DNA from: CAYRFQ01 sp964423615
GTDB lineage: Bacteria; Planctomycetota; Planctomycetia; Gemmatales; Gemmataceae
Length of the DNA: 64,000 bases
Direction: 5' to 3'
Assembly: GCA_964423615.1 (NCBI GenBank)
Contig: CAYRFQ010000011.1
Coordinates: forward strand, 84,548-148,547
Position numbers and translations under genes: made by a program. The notes below the pieces were generated by a model. That model made no database searches. It was given only the letters and a program-made list of their open reading frames with translations, and was not told the origin of the DNA. Of this stretch, positions 9,539-18,684 are shown piece by piece (the stretch's first letter is position 1; every line of letters starts with the position of its first letter).

Positions 9539-10062
9539 GAGCAAGGACTCCTTTGAATTGTTCCCGGTCTTGAGTTTCAGTAAGGGAAGCGAAAAAAAGC
9601 CTCTCAGGAGTATCACCACCAAGATTGTACCAAAGGAGTTGCAAGGAGGGGATTTTTGCCCCGTGGAGGTGTGTTTGTTGGAAACCGGAGGACTGTGGTT
9701 GAAGAAGTCGTCGGTCCGAGCCTTTGTCAACTGCCCCCGTACTGCTTTGTTGGGAATCTCGAGGAAAATTTGTGGGGAGGACACGTGGTCTTGTGCTTTC
9801 TGGGCTTCCCGAGATGTATCTCCAAGAGGATGCCCAGAAATTCCGGTTTACTCTGCGTTCGGCTATAATAATGCCCTGTCTATTCCAGTTCGAGAATAAG
9901 GTGTTTTGGTCCTGGATGATAAGTTAGTGGTCGTGAAGGTGCGCTTTTGGTTATGGTGGTGTATGCCGAGGTCACGAACAAAGATGATCAATTCGATTCC
10001 AATCTCAGGCCTGAAGGCGCACCCATAACTTTCCTTACATTCGTATCGGAACTCCCAATCTC
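9539..10062. other. gene-less divergent promoter region
   Basis: 524 bases between the redoxin gene (leftward) and the histidine kinase gene (rightward). No convincing small gene was seen. A perfect TATAAT lies at 9864-9869 facing the kinase but has no good -35 box at 17 bases. Otherwise nothing recognisable. Confidence 0.5.
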
Positions 10063-11709
10063 ATGCTTCGTTGCCAGGTCACTTTTAATCGAGAAACCCA
10101 ACACATCCACCACAAAGAAGGTGCGTTGGAATTTGGTCGCGGCCCCAAGCGTCCGCCCGTTCCTCGTTGTATGATTCCTGATCCTTACGTTTCCAAGGAT
10201 CACGTACGAGTCCATCCGCTCGGCAACGACACCATCATGGTGGAAAACCTGAGCCGCAAACAACCGATCTGGCTAACGTCCGAGGAAGCCATTGAACCTG
10301 GCCAATCGTTGAAACTCTCGCTCCCCACGAGGTTGCACCTGGGAGATTCGGTCATCGAGATCGAGTCCGACGAATATGACACGGTCGACCGCGATTTCCT
10401 CCAGACGATCGCTGCGCCCGTGGTGCGACTCGAACGACATGGCGATAATCCCAGTCTCCTTCGTCTTGGCGAGGTTCCGTCCGCCGAAACGCTTGTGCAT
10501 TGGTTCGAGGCCGTCATCGCGGTCCAGCGAGCCGCCGCCGGGAGTCCGGAGTTCTATCAACAAACGGCTCAAGCTCTCGTCGACCTTGTCGGAATGGATC
10601 GGGGACTCGTTTTGCTTCGTCATGGCGATGCCTGGAAAGTCGTCGCCAGGGCGTTTCTCGACGAGGGAGGTCCTGGCAGAGAGTTTAGCCAAACGATCTT
10701 GCAACAAGTCATCGAGGAACGCCGGACGTTCTACCAATCGGTCTCCAAGATCGCTCAAACGGACAGCTTGCAAGGCGTCCAGGCAGTCGTGGCGTCGCCC
10801 ATCTTCGACGCTCGGGAGGCCGTGGTCGGCGTCGTCTACGGGTCCCGGAGTCGCGGGGTCATCCAACGGGACATTGGGACGCTCGATGCTCAGGTCGTTC
10901 AAGTCTTGGCGGCGGCAGTCGGCAGCGGCCTTGAGAGGATGGAACGAGAACAGGAAGCCAACCGTATGCGTGTCGCCATGGAAGCGACCGCGCACGCCGA
11001 TCAGGCCAAGAGTCAATTTTTAGCGAACATGAGCCACGAACTTCGGACTCCTCTCAACGCCATCATAGGCTACAGCGAAATGCTCCAGGAAGAAGTTGCC
11101 GATGATGGGCAGGATGCCTACATGCCGGACTTACAGAAAATCCACAGTTCTGCCAAACATTTACTCGCGCTGATCAACGACATACTCGACCTTTCCAAGA
11201 TCGAAGCGGGGAAGATGGAGCTTTCGCTCGAAACGTTCGCTCTCGAACGTTTGGTCGAAGACGTCCGAGCCACCATCGAACCCCTTGCGGCCAAAAACTC
11301 CAACACGTTCCAGGTCGAGACGCAACCGAACCTCGGAGAGATGAATGCCGACGTCACACGGGTTCGACAGTGTTTGCTTAACTTGATTAGCAACGCGTGT
11401 AAATTCACGTCCGAAGGAATCATTCGGTTCGAGGTTGGCCTCGTTGCCAACGGCGGACAACGATGGGTGCAATTCGTCATCCAGGATACCGGCATCGGGA
11501 TGACCCCCGAACAACTCCAAAGGCTGTTCAAACGATTCGGGCAGGCCGACGCGTCCACGACTCGAAAATATGGCGGGACGGGGCTCGGACTTGTGATCAC
11601 GCGGCATCTCGCTCAGATGATGGGCGGGGATGTCACGGTACAAAGCGAAATCGGGAAGGGCTCGACGTTTACGATGTATATTCCGGTGAAGGTGCAACAG
11701 GCGAAATAG
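10063..11709 (+). CDS. FHA-GAF sensor histidine kinase
   Basis: 548 residues, no membrane segment or signal peptide, so soluble. An FHA domain comes first (about 1-100: FGRG near 24, YVSKDHVRVH near 45-54), which in other proteins binds phosphothreonine. A GAF domain follows (about 130-300), then a HisKA helix with ANMSHELRTPLNAIIGYSEM, whose phospho-acceptor is His325. The HATPase domain has NLISNACKF (N box, near 440), DTGIGM (near 475) and GGTGLGL (near 505). No receiver domain or response regulator is adjacent, so the output partner lies elsewhere. The FHA input suggests cross-talk with a Ser/Thr kinase, which is an inference. Confidence 0.88.
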   Translation: MLRCQVTFNRETQHIHHKEGALEFGRGPKRPPVPRCMIPDPYVSKDHVRVHPLGNDTIMVENLSRKQPIWLTSEEAIEPGQSLKLSLPTRLHLGDSVIEIESDEYDTVDRDFLQTIAAPVVRLERHGDNPSLLRLGEVPSAETLVHWFEAVIAVQRAAAGSPEFYQQTAQALVDLVGMDRGLVLLRHGDAWKVVARAFLDEGGPGREFSQTILQQVIEERRTFYQSVSKIAQTDSLQGVQAVVASPIFDAREAVVGVVYGSRSRGVIQRDIGTLDAQVVQVLAAAVGSGLERMEREQEANRMRVAMEATAHADQAKSQFLANMSHELRTPLNAIIGYSEMLQEEVADDGQDAYMPDLQKIHSSAKHLLALINDILDLSKIEAGKMELSLETFALERLVEDVRATIEPLAAKNSNTFQVETQPNLGEMNADVTRVRQCLLNLISNACKFTSEGIIRFEVGLVANGGQRWVQFVIQDTGIGMTPEQLQRLFKRFGQADASTTRKYGGTGLGLVITRHLAQMMGGDVTVQSEIGKGSTFTMYIPVKVQQAK

Positions 11710-11724
11710 TGGTGCGGAGAAAGG

Positions 11725-11890
11725 ACAAGTACCTGGCCATTCTGACCAGGTTACGATGACCTTGCCCTTCGGCCAAAAGAAAAAACGGTTCGGATGGATT
11801 CGTCGTCGTGGGTGAAAGGCGAATAGCCTGACCTTCCTAATTGCTGGGCTGACACTTCATTGACTGCACAGGTCTCAATGACTTCCTCCC
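11725..11890. repeat. degenerate structured intergenic repeat, copy D1
   Basis: This sequence lies between the convergent kinase and sigma-factor genes and aligns with 41590-41755. Shared blocks are AAGTACCTGG...CCAGG, then GGATRGATT, GTCGYCGTGGG, GGCGAATA, AATTGCTGG, and CTTCAT...GCA. The CCTGG...CCAGG pair can form a hairpin. A second hairpin, GGTGA(A)...TGACC, in this copy matches GGCGA...TCGCC in the other, a change that keeps one base pair. Confidence 0.55.
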
Positions 11891-11892
11891 GG

Positions 11893-12810
11893 TTATTCCT
11901 TCAATGTTGGCAACGTCTTTCCCTGAGCGGCTAATATCTGCGCCAGATTATCGATCGACAATCTCGGGTCGTCGAGCAATAAATTTCGCATCTCCGTCCG
12001 AACATAATCGGAGAGATTGTCGCCGGTCCAGCCTCGCTCGATCATCTTTTTGCTGACCGTTTCTTTCCACTGTTCACTAAGGGCGTCAGTGCGGCGGGAT
12101 ATAGTCCCTTCGTGGATTTCGAGAATCCCAGCGACGTCGCGTTGACTGAGGTTATATCGCAGACGGAGGCCGAGGATCAACAATTCCTTGTCGCCGATCG
12201 ATTGCAGCCATTCGCGAGCCGCTTCGCAAAAGACGTCGCGCCAGCGGTCAGGTTGGGGAGCCGGAATGGGGATGATGTCGTCTTCGGGAAGGGCCTGCTC
12301 GCCCTTCTTGTTGCGTAACTTCGATAGGTGATGATTCTGGAAGACCCGGATGAGCCACGGGATCAACGGACGGAGCCCGTCGTAGCGTTTCAAGACGGGA
12401 AGTCCTTGAGGGGTATCGGGCGGTATGAACAAGTTGCTCCAAAATTCGAGAACAGAACTCTCCTGGCGTTCTTCGTTGCGAGGATACAACCAAGCAGCCC
12501 GAGAACGTAAGGCATCCATTAAAAGGCAGTCGCTTCGGTAGGCTCTTGCAGCGAAAAGGTAATCCCAAGCCGGTTCGTTGCCTTCCAGGCAAGCCGCCGT
12601 GATGAACCAATCGAGCGGGTAGAGGTTGTCCAGGTAAAAGTCCCAGGTGATCGATTCGTCCTTGCTTTTGGACTGGTACAACTGGAAGGTGCGTTGCAGA
12701 TGGCCTTCGCACACATCGGGTGGCAAACTGACCGCTGGTAGTTGCATGCGGCAGAACGAGTACAACAGATCGACCCGTGCCTGGTCGGGGGCTCCAATGA
12801 CGTTTGACAT
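11893..12810 (-). CDS. ECF-like sigma-70 family RNA polymerase sigma factor
   Basis: 305 residues. Residues about 60-175 correspond to sigma region 2, with the promoter-melting helix around LRPLIPWLIRVFQNHHLSKL. Residues about 205-255 form a region 4 helix-turn-helix (LRYNLSQRDVAGILEIHEGTISRRT), clear in the 'LSQ.dVA.iL...gtiSR' pattern. The C-terminal 50 residues (TEMRNLLLDDPRLSIDNLAQILAA) form an extra helical tail. Such large ECF-like factors are abundant in planctomycetes. It follows the MCE gene by 90 bases on the same strand and may be co-transcribed. No anti-sigma gene is adjacent. No strong ribosome site precedes the ATG. Confidence 0.78.
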   Translation of the reverse strand: MSNVIGAPDQARVDLLYSFCRMQLPAVSLPPDVCEGHLQRTFQLYQSKSKDESITWDFYLDNLYPLDWFITAACLEGNEPAWDYLFAARAYRSDCLLMDALRSRAAWLYPRNEERQESSVLEFWSNLFIPPDTPQGLPVLKRYDGLRPLIPWLIRVFQNHHLSKLRNKKGEQALPEDDIIPIPAPQPDRWRDVFCEAAREWLQSIGDKELLILGLRLRYNLSQRDVAGILEIHEGTISRRTDALSEQWKETVSKKMIERGWTGDNLSDYVRTEMRNLLLDDPRLSIDNLAQILAAQGKTLPTLKE

Positions 12811-12900
12811 TCGTTGAGGATAGCGTTCCAGTGTGATCCTGGCCAGTGATTTCCGACTAGAGAAATCCCCGGCACCCGCAGGCGTTCCTCTGCAGCAACA

Positions 12901-14394
12901 TTACTCCGGCACAAACACGATGATCTCGACTCGTGCCGTCGGCAGCTTTTTCTTCTCCGGAACAGGGGTTGGCCCCACTCCGCAGCCCAGAGCTTTGACG
13001 CGACGATTCGACCAGAACCAGTATCCCATGCGGTGAATTTTGTGATGGTCTTTCACAAAACCCATCACGGCTTTCGCTTGTTCCTCGGTCAGGCGTTTCG
13101 CGAACTCCGGTTTCTGTTTTGGATCGGCAAAGACGGCGATGACGACTTCGGATTTCTTTTCTTTGTGAGTGTTCAACCAATCCCCTGCCGCACGCAAGTT
13201 CCGCTGGCCCATGCGAGTGATCGTCGCGCGATCGTCCTCGAAGATTTGATAAATCGGATACACAATCCGGTGTCTTTTGCAATTCGGACGAACCAGCTCC
13301 TTGGTCAAGTCCACGACGTAGTTACGCACGATCGGCAGGCGTTTGACGGCGTCCGAATTTTGCTTCACGGAGCTGACCATTTGGCGAACATCTTTGAGTG
13401 ACTTGACCGTCTCCTGGTAGGCCGTTTTGTCTTTGAGGAATTTACCAAGCGAGCCTTGGCCCTCTTCAATGTTGGCCAGAGCGAGTTGGATTCTGTTGAG
13501 CGACGATGTGAAGTCTTTGTAGAGTTTTTCGTCCGTCAAAAGCTTGCCGAGCGTCCCTTTGCCGTTTTGGAGATTATCGATCGTCACGTCAGCCTTGGCC
13601 AAAATCGTGTTCAGTTTGTCGGTGGCCTTCCGCAGGTCGGCGGTCGCCTTTCCGACCGGTCCGTCTCCTTCGTTGTAAGCGACGACAGCTTTGTTGGCTT
13701 CGGTGATGACCTTGTCGAGTTTATCGGTGGTCTGTTTGAGTTCCATGGCCACCGAGCCAATTGGTCCTTTGCCGGTGTTGTACTCCCGGAGGGCCTGGTC
13801 GGCACGGTCGACGACGGTCACAAGTTTTTTCGTTGCCTGGGAGAGATCCTTGGCGGCGCTGCCAATTGGTCCCTTTCCCTGCTCGTAGTTTTCGGTGGCC
13901 CGATCGACACGATCGACGATTCGGATGAGTTTTTCGCTGACCTGACTCAGGTTGCCCGTTGTTGTCGAAAGGTTGGCAAACATTCCCTCCTGGGGAGAGT
14001 TCGGTAAGAGGGCGTTTTCTCCGATGGCTTCGGCGGATTTGCCATTAACGATCCGGATGACGTTCGCGGACATAGGACCGTTGCTGGTGATTTGGGCATG
14101 GGAGCCCTTTCGGATGATTTTGCGAAACCGCCCCTTGAGGTGCAGGACCAAAACCACATGTCCTGGCTCTTCCAATTGGACCTCCGTCACTTCCCCAGCA
14201 TCGACGCCTTGGACTTCGACTCGGGTTCCGACCTCGACCCCCGATACGTCAGGGAAGCTCGCGCGGAGGCGGAAGGCATTTCCGAGCCAATCGCGACTTC
14301 CGACCAGGAACAGCCCGACCGAACCGAGTGCCAAGGTGACCAGGACCACGAGTCCCAAAACCGTTGCTTGCCAAGGGGTGAGTGATCGAGACAC
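12901..14394 (-). CDS. MCE/MlaD-family lipid-transport protein with 35-residue repeats
   Basis: 497 residues from a GTG with AAGGGAGC 6 bases upstream. One membrane anchor (about 11-32) precedes an MCE domain (about 41-120), the substrate-binding unit of Mla/Pqi/Yrb-type lipid carriers that bridge the periplasm. Then come five copies of GKGPIGS-like turns with the glycines at 173, 208, 243, 278 and 312. The spacing is 35, 35, 35 and 34 residues, close to five heptads, with helical segments between. The last 120 residues resemble an OmpA-like domain (IFEDDRATITRMGQRNL and a final ARVEIIVFVPE strand). No mlaE/F permease or ATPase genes are adjacent. A sigma-factor gene follows. Confidence 0.85.
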   Translation of the reverse strand: MSRSLTPWQATVLGLVVLVTLALGSVGLFLVGSRDWLGNAFRLRASFPDVSGVEVGTRVEVQGVDAGEVTEVQLEEPGHVVLVLHLKGRFRKIIRKGSHAQITSNGPMSANVIRIVNGKSAEAIGENALLPNSPQEGMFANLSTTTGNLSQVSEKLIRIVDRVDRATENYEQGKGPIGSAAKDLSQATKKLVTVVDRADQALREYNTGKGPIGSVAMELKQTTDKLDKVITEANKAVVAYNEGDGPVGKATADLRKATDKLNTILAKADVTIDNLQNGKGTLGKLLTDEKLYKDFTSSLNRIQLALANIEEGQGSLGKFLKDKTAYQETVKSLKDVRQMVSSVKQNSDAVKRLPIVRNYVVDLTKELVRPNCKRHRIVYPIYQIFEDDRATITRMGQRNLRAAGDWLNTHKEKKSEVVIAVFADPKQKPEFAKRLTEEQAKAVMGFVKDHHKIHRMGYWFWSNRRVKALGCGVGPTPVPEKKKLPTARVEIIVFVPE

Positions 14395-14833
14395 AATGAA
14401 GCTCCCTTGTTTGGAGAATTAGAACGGCCAACAAGCGTCGCTCCATTATAGGATCGATAATCGCTCGGGGGAATTGGTCGGAGAGTTTACCAAGAAGAAG
14501 AGAAAAGTCTGCTGTCTAGCTATGGTACAGAGGAGGAAATATCTCTCATCATGCCCTCTACAGCTTTACCAGATTCTCAAGGCATGCACAAGCCGGGCAG
14601 ACAGAGGTGGTGATTCTTAGGGTGTGCCTCTGGGTTTTGAAATTCTGTGTTCGTTGTAGGCACAAGTGCGCCATGTGGGTCCACGATTGCCCGGCAAATC
14701 CAAGTTCCACAATTCAGAGGAGGACGAGATTCTTTTGGACCTTCCAGTGATTGTTTTCAGGTGTGATGAGCAAGGCGTGGCGAAGCGAGGGAACACCAAC
14801 AAACCTCGGTCGTTGAGCGTTCCCAGGCCGAAA
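14395..14833. other. gene-less region between MCE and WD40 genes
   Basis: 439 bases, upstream of the MCE gene and downstream of the WD40 gene, both leftward. No coding sequence with a start and ribosome site was seen. A loose CAGAGG...CCTCTG pair near 14600-14630 could be a hairpin. It would hold the MCE promoter. Confidence 0.5.
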
Positions 14834-17539
14834 TCACGACGTTTGTGACTCGGTTCTCAATCGTAACCGAGCGAGTGCCCCCTTGGCGTCGTTGGTCAAC
14901 GGTGCACCGGGTGCTCCCTCGGCGAGGGTCGAGAGTAACTGGCGAGCTTCTTCGTTTCCGATCCATTCGAGGATTTCCACCCCACGCATGTCCGCCAACC
15001 GAGTGGGAGTCACGACAGGACGACGGGCCTCTCGCAACAACTTCGTAATCCGCGTTCGGAGTTCTCTTGAACTCGTCTTCTCCAATTTGGGTTGAAGATA
15101 CTCGATGGCTTGCGTCCCAAGTTTTTTGAGTTGTAGCGTCGCCGTCTCGCGAATCTTGTATCGGTTGCTGTCAAGTTGCTCGATCCAACGAAGTATATCT
15201 TTCTCGGTGACGGCGTTTCCATCGGCCGGTCGAAGGGTCTTCTTCAAGTGAGCCAACGCGACGTCGGGGTGAGCGACTAACTTCCCAACGGCTTCATGCG
15301 CCGCAGTCGCATTGTCGGCTTGGAGGGCGTTGGTAAGGCGTTCGATTTCTGCTTTCGTCAATTCCTTCTTCCTGGATGTGCCGTATTTTCGTTGGCCGGT
15401 CAAGTCCCAGAACAAAATGGTCGTGTCGTAGCTGCCCGTTGCCAGAACTCGACAGTCGGGGGAGAAAGCGACGCTGGAGACCATGCCTCTGTGGCCATGG
15501 AACATCGATCGCCGCTTCCCCGTTGCCGCTTCCCAGACGTGGATGTACGCCAGATATCCAGTCGAGGACGAAGAGGTGTAGCTCGTCGCCACTACAAAGC
15601 GTCCATCGGGAGAGAACGCCACGTTTTGATGACTGGAACTGGAACTCTCGAGGTCTCGGATTTTGCTTCCGTTGCTGGCATCGTACACGGCCAACTGGTT
15701 TTTCTCATTGTCCAGGATGACGAGGTTGCCGTCGGGCGAGAAGGCCGGGGCTTGGGTGCTGCTAGAATTTCGGTCTATGCGGAAGAGTTCTTTTCGCTTC
15801 GTCAAGTCCCAAACGGCAACGCTGGATGTCGAGCGTCCCGTTTGTCCGTCGTAGGTTCTCCACGAGAGAGCCAACCTTTTGTTGTTCGGGGAGAAACCCA
15901 TCTGGCCGGATTGGATGCCGCCGTTCCACCGATTAATCACCTTTTCGATCACCTTGATCCGAGCGACCTCCTCGCCAGAAAGAGTGTTCCAGACGCTCAC
16001 CATTCCAGGGTAGAGGAAGCAACCGACGCGAGACCCATCCTGGGAGATGGCTGGGGAATTCGCACTCGACTGAGAATTCGAATCGAAGTCGAAGAGGACT
16101 CGGTTTGCGTCGAGGTCCCAAAATTGAACGGTTCGATTGCTGTAAGAGCTCACGGTGGCCATGTACTTGCCGTTCACCGAGAACCTGGGGGTTTGAAAGG
16201 CATTGGCGTTTGGATTCGGACGATATCCGCTGGGATACGCCGAATCGAAATCGACTCGTTGGCGACGAAGGGGTTTGCGCGACTTGACGTCCCAGGAGCA
16301 TACGTAGCCGTATTGATCGACGGATCGGAGTGTTCGTCCTTTGGACCCGAAAGCCAAGGCACTGACGGTGTGATAATGGCCGCTGAGAGGGGTGAACACT
16401 TTTCCGGTCAGGACGTCCCAAACGCACAGGACTTGTTGGTTGCGGCCATAACCCAAGATTTTCCCGTCTTTGCGGAACATGACGCCTGTTTGGAAGCATA
16501 ACGGCCCCGGTTTCGTGCGCACCCGAGTTTGTTTCTTGCGGTCCCAAATCTGGACATCGCCGTTATTCCCAGCCGCCGCCAAGTAACGTCCATCTGCCGA
16601 ATATTTCAAGAAGGTTCCCAACCCTCGGCGACCCGCAAAGCGTCGCTTGAGTTTACCGGTTTTCACGTCGTACAAGCTCAGTGTGGACGAACCGTTGATC
16701 AATGCCAGTTCTTCTCCGTCGGGCGAAAAGGCGACCGTATTGAGGACAGTCGAGTCGGTTTCGATTCGTCGGATTTCTTTGCTCGTGGAAACGTCCCAAA
16801 GCTGAAGTGTGACGGGTGGTTGTGTCGGGCGATTTTGGTAGGTTCCCCAGGAAAGGATGATCTTTCCGTCGGGAGAGAAAATGCCGCGAGGTTGGTAGTC
16901 TTGCATCACTTGAAGAGTCCCGACGGATTTCCCGTCGGTCACATTCCAGACGTAGATCGTGTTGCCTCGGTTGTACCTTCCGGGTGCGGCTAGGAGTAGT
17001 TTGTTGTCGGGAGAGAATTCGACGGTCGACCAGGACGAACTCGTCCGCACGGCGGGACGGAAATAGCGGATTCTTCTTCCCGTTTTGGTGTCGTAGATTT
17101 GGACTTGGTTGTAGCCACCCACGGCGAGCTTTTTGCCATCCGGAGACAAAGCCGATCCGTAGGAGCTTGTGTTTACAGGAATTCTTCGGATTTGCTTTCC
17201 GGTGGCAACTTCGATGATAGCCGTGCCGGAATTAGTGGTCACCGCTACGGTCTTTCCATCGCCCGACGGAATCATCCGTTGCACGTACTGGTCCAATCGA
17301 AACTCGACCGAGCCCAAGCGTCCGAGGGCTTCTTTCGGGAGGGCTGTTGGTGAAAGCGTGCTGTTCGACAACCTTCCACCTCCGCCCGGTTGCGGGTAGT
17401 AGGGCCCCCCTGGTCCGATTGGCCCGATCCCTGGCGGTGGAGGAATGTTTGGGATTTGAGGTTGGGCAACAGCGGAATAGTGGGTGGCAGGGAAGGCAAG
17501 CACTACCCACAAAAGGTACGTGCGAAGTTGGAAGCGCAT
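14834..17539 (-). CDS. large secreted WD40-repeat protein
   Basis: 901 residues, with CGGAGAATC upstream of the ATG. A signal peptide (MRFQLRTYLLWVVLAFPATH, cleavage after AVA) is followed by a Pro/Gly-rich linker (about 27-55). Two WD40 propellers span about 75-720, with repeated 'FSPDGK...VWDV' blades, the last ending GSYDTTILFWDL. A C-terminal helical domain (about 745-895) has YKIRETATLQLKKLGTQAI and SSRELRTRI. It is a paralogue of the protein at 5029-7464 but keeps the full tail (ARQLLSTLAEGAPGAPLT). Such proteins are planctomycete hallmarks and are thought to scaffold complexes; no partner is visible here. Confidence 0.86.
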   Translation of the reverse strand: MRFQLRTYLLWVVLAFPATHYSAVAQPQIPNIPPPPGIGPIGPGGPYYPQPGGGGRLSNSTLSPTALPKEALGRLGSVEFRLDQYVQRMIPSGDGKTVAVTTNSGTAIIEVATGKQIRRIPVNTSSYGSALSPDGKKLAVGGYNQVQIYDTKTGRRIRYFRPAVRTSSSWSTVEFSPDNKLLLAAPGRYNRGNTIYVWNVTDGKSVGTLQVMQDYQPRGIFSPDGKIILSWGTYQNRPTQPPVTLQLWDVSTSKEIRRIETDSTVLNTVAFSPDGEELALINGSSTLSLYDVKTGKLKRRFAGRRGLGTFLKYSADGRYLAAAGNNGDVQIWDRKKQTRVRTKPGPLCFQTGVMFRKDGKILGYGRNQQVLCVWDVLTGKVFTPLSGHYHTVSALAFGSKGRTLRSVDQYGYVCSWDVKSRKPLRRQRVDFDSAYPSGYRPNPNANAFQTPRFSVNGKYMATVSSYSNRTVQFWDLDANRVLFDFDSNSQSSANSPAISQDGSRVGCFLYPGMVSVWNTLSGEEVARIKVIEKVINRWNGGIQSGQMGFSPNNKRLALSWRTYDGQTGRSTSSVAVWDLTKRKELFRIDRNSSSTQAPAFSPDGNLVILDNEKNQLAVYDASNGSKIRDLESSSSSHQNVAFSPDGRFVVATSYTSSSSTGYLAYIHVWEAATGKRRSMFHGHRGMVSSVAFSPDCRVLATGSYDTTILFWDLTGQRKYGTSRKKELTKAEIERLTNALQADNATAAHEAVGKLVAHPDVALAHLKKTLRPADGNAVTEKDILRWIEQLDSNRYKIRETATLQLKKLGTQAIEYLQPKLEKTSSRELRTRITKLLREARRPVVTPTRLADMRGVEILEWIGNEEARQLLSTLAEGAPGAPLTNDAKGALARLRLRTESQTS

Positions 17540-18684
17540 ACCCAGATTCTCCGAAATCTAGCGGTAAGTCGATCTACGTGGTGAGAACGAAGCTCAGTTC
17601 GAGCTTTCTGACATCGTTCGGGTTCGTCGGAACAAAAGAAAAAGTCCGATTGAGGGAACGACGATTCCAGATAAACTTTGGTTTTTTGAGAAGTCTATTC
17701 GAAAAGTATGGTATCGCAAACGACGGCCGTTCGCCAGAGGAATGTGAGCTAAGGGCACCGCCCAATATCTTCGTTCGACGAGAATGGCCGGTTAGAGAAG
17801 TTGCGCTCTTCGGTCTGGATGAGCGAGCGATGGATCGACTGTGTCGATGATTTTCGTGTCCACCAGAGTTCGGGATGGGCTTGGCCGTGAAAACGAAACT
17901 GCTGGAGTCATTTTTGGAATGTTATTGAGAACTGCGTGACTACTTGAGCAGGCACGCTCGAAACGGAAAGTGCACAGGTGTTGTTTTTTTGTAGATGGTT
18001 AGGAAAATGCGTCGGTGCCTTTCGCAACTTAACGTTGGGAAACACGTTACCTATTGAGCACTGCGAGGGCAATGCAACGGTCGTTGATGACCTTTGACGT
18101 AAGACGACCGAAGCTCCGTAGCCTAGCCCTACCAAGAGACGAACGGCAAGATAAGAGAGTGCTTGCTACTTTTTCCAAAATCGAATGGAGTGACTAATCG
18201 AAATGGTTCTCTCGACAAAGCGGAGAGACTGGTTATAATTAAGGAGGAAGTGATAGCGTGAGGAGGCCGACTCGCAAAAGCCTGCCTCACGCTGGTGCTG
18301 AAAGGAAGAGTTTGGTGTGAATAGTGCGTTGTGAGGTATCTTGGATTGGGACTCGCATCCAATCCGCATCTGTAAGGAGCAACAGGCGTACCACTCGCTC
18401 GAATAGCCCTTTTGTTTTCTGCATTTGTTACATAAAGCCATTTCTGACAACAGTTTACATTTATATTTTTTCGGCATTCTGTCTTTCGATTTTTTCGTCA
18501 GAATCATTATTCTGCTCAGTCTGGATGATTCCGCAACAAGTGACTGAAGCGTAATTGCTCGAAATGCGCTATTTTGCATCTCCGTACAAAATCGTTCCAA
18601 TCGGCGCAAATTCCCCCAAACTTGCCCTTCCCGTCGCCATGAATAGATCAACGAAAAGATCACTTGGAACGGGTGGATTCTCCT
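17540..18684. other. 1.1-kb gene-less region upstream of purQ
   Basis: No open frame here combines a start, ribosome site and sensible composition. It contains a strong hairpin (18256-18292) and a stretch at about 18070-18180 resembling the flanks of the repeat at 27640-27900 (CGTTGATG.CCTTTG.CG, and GAGTGCTTGCTACTTTTTCC). A leftward frame spanning 17757-17912 (ending RGFHGQAHPELWW-like) lacks a start and looks like a remnant at best. Confidence 0.5.
18256..18292. other. stable hairpin upstream of purQ
   Basis: GCGTGAGG and CCTCACGC form a perfect 8-bp stem, with GGC/GCC pairing further in. It lies about 390 bases before purQ and is not followed by a T-run. It may be a structured leader, a repeat or a processing site; the sequence does not decide. 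Confidence 0.4.

Noticed and set aside
15296..16501. Rightward 401-residue frame opposite the WD40 gene
   Set aside because: It is the antisense of clear WD40 blades, with no signal peptide or family motif.
17862..17884. GAGTTCGGGATGGG, similar to the complement of a 5S rRNA loop
   Set aside because: The surrounding sequence does not form the 5S helices and lacks the other conserved loops.
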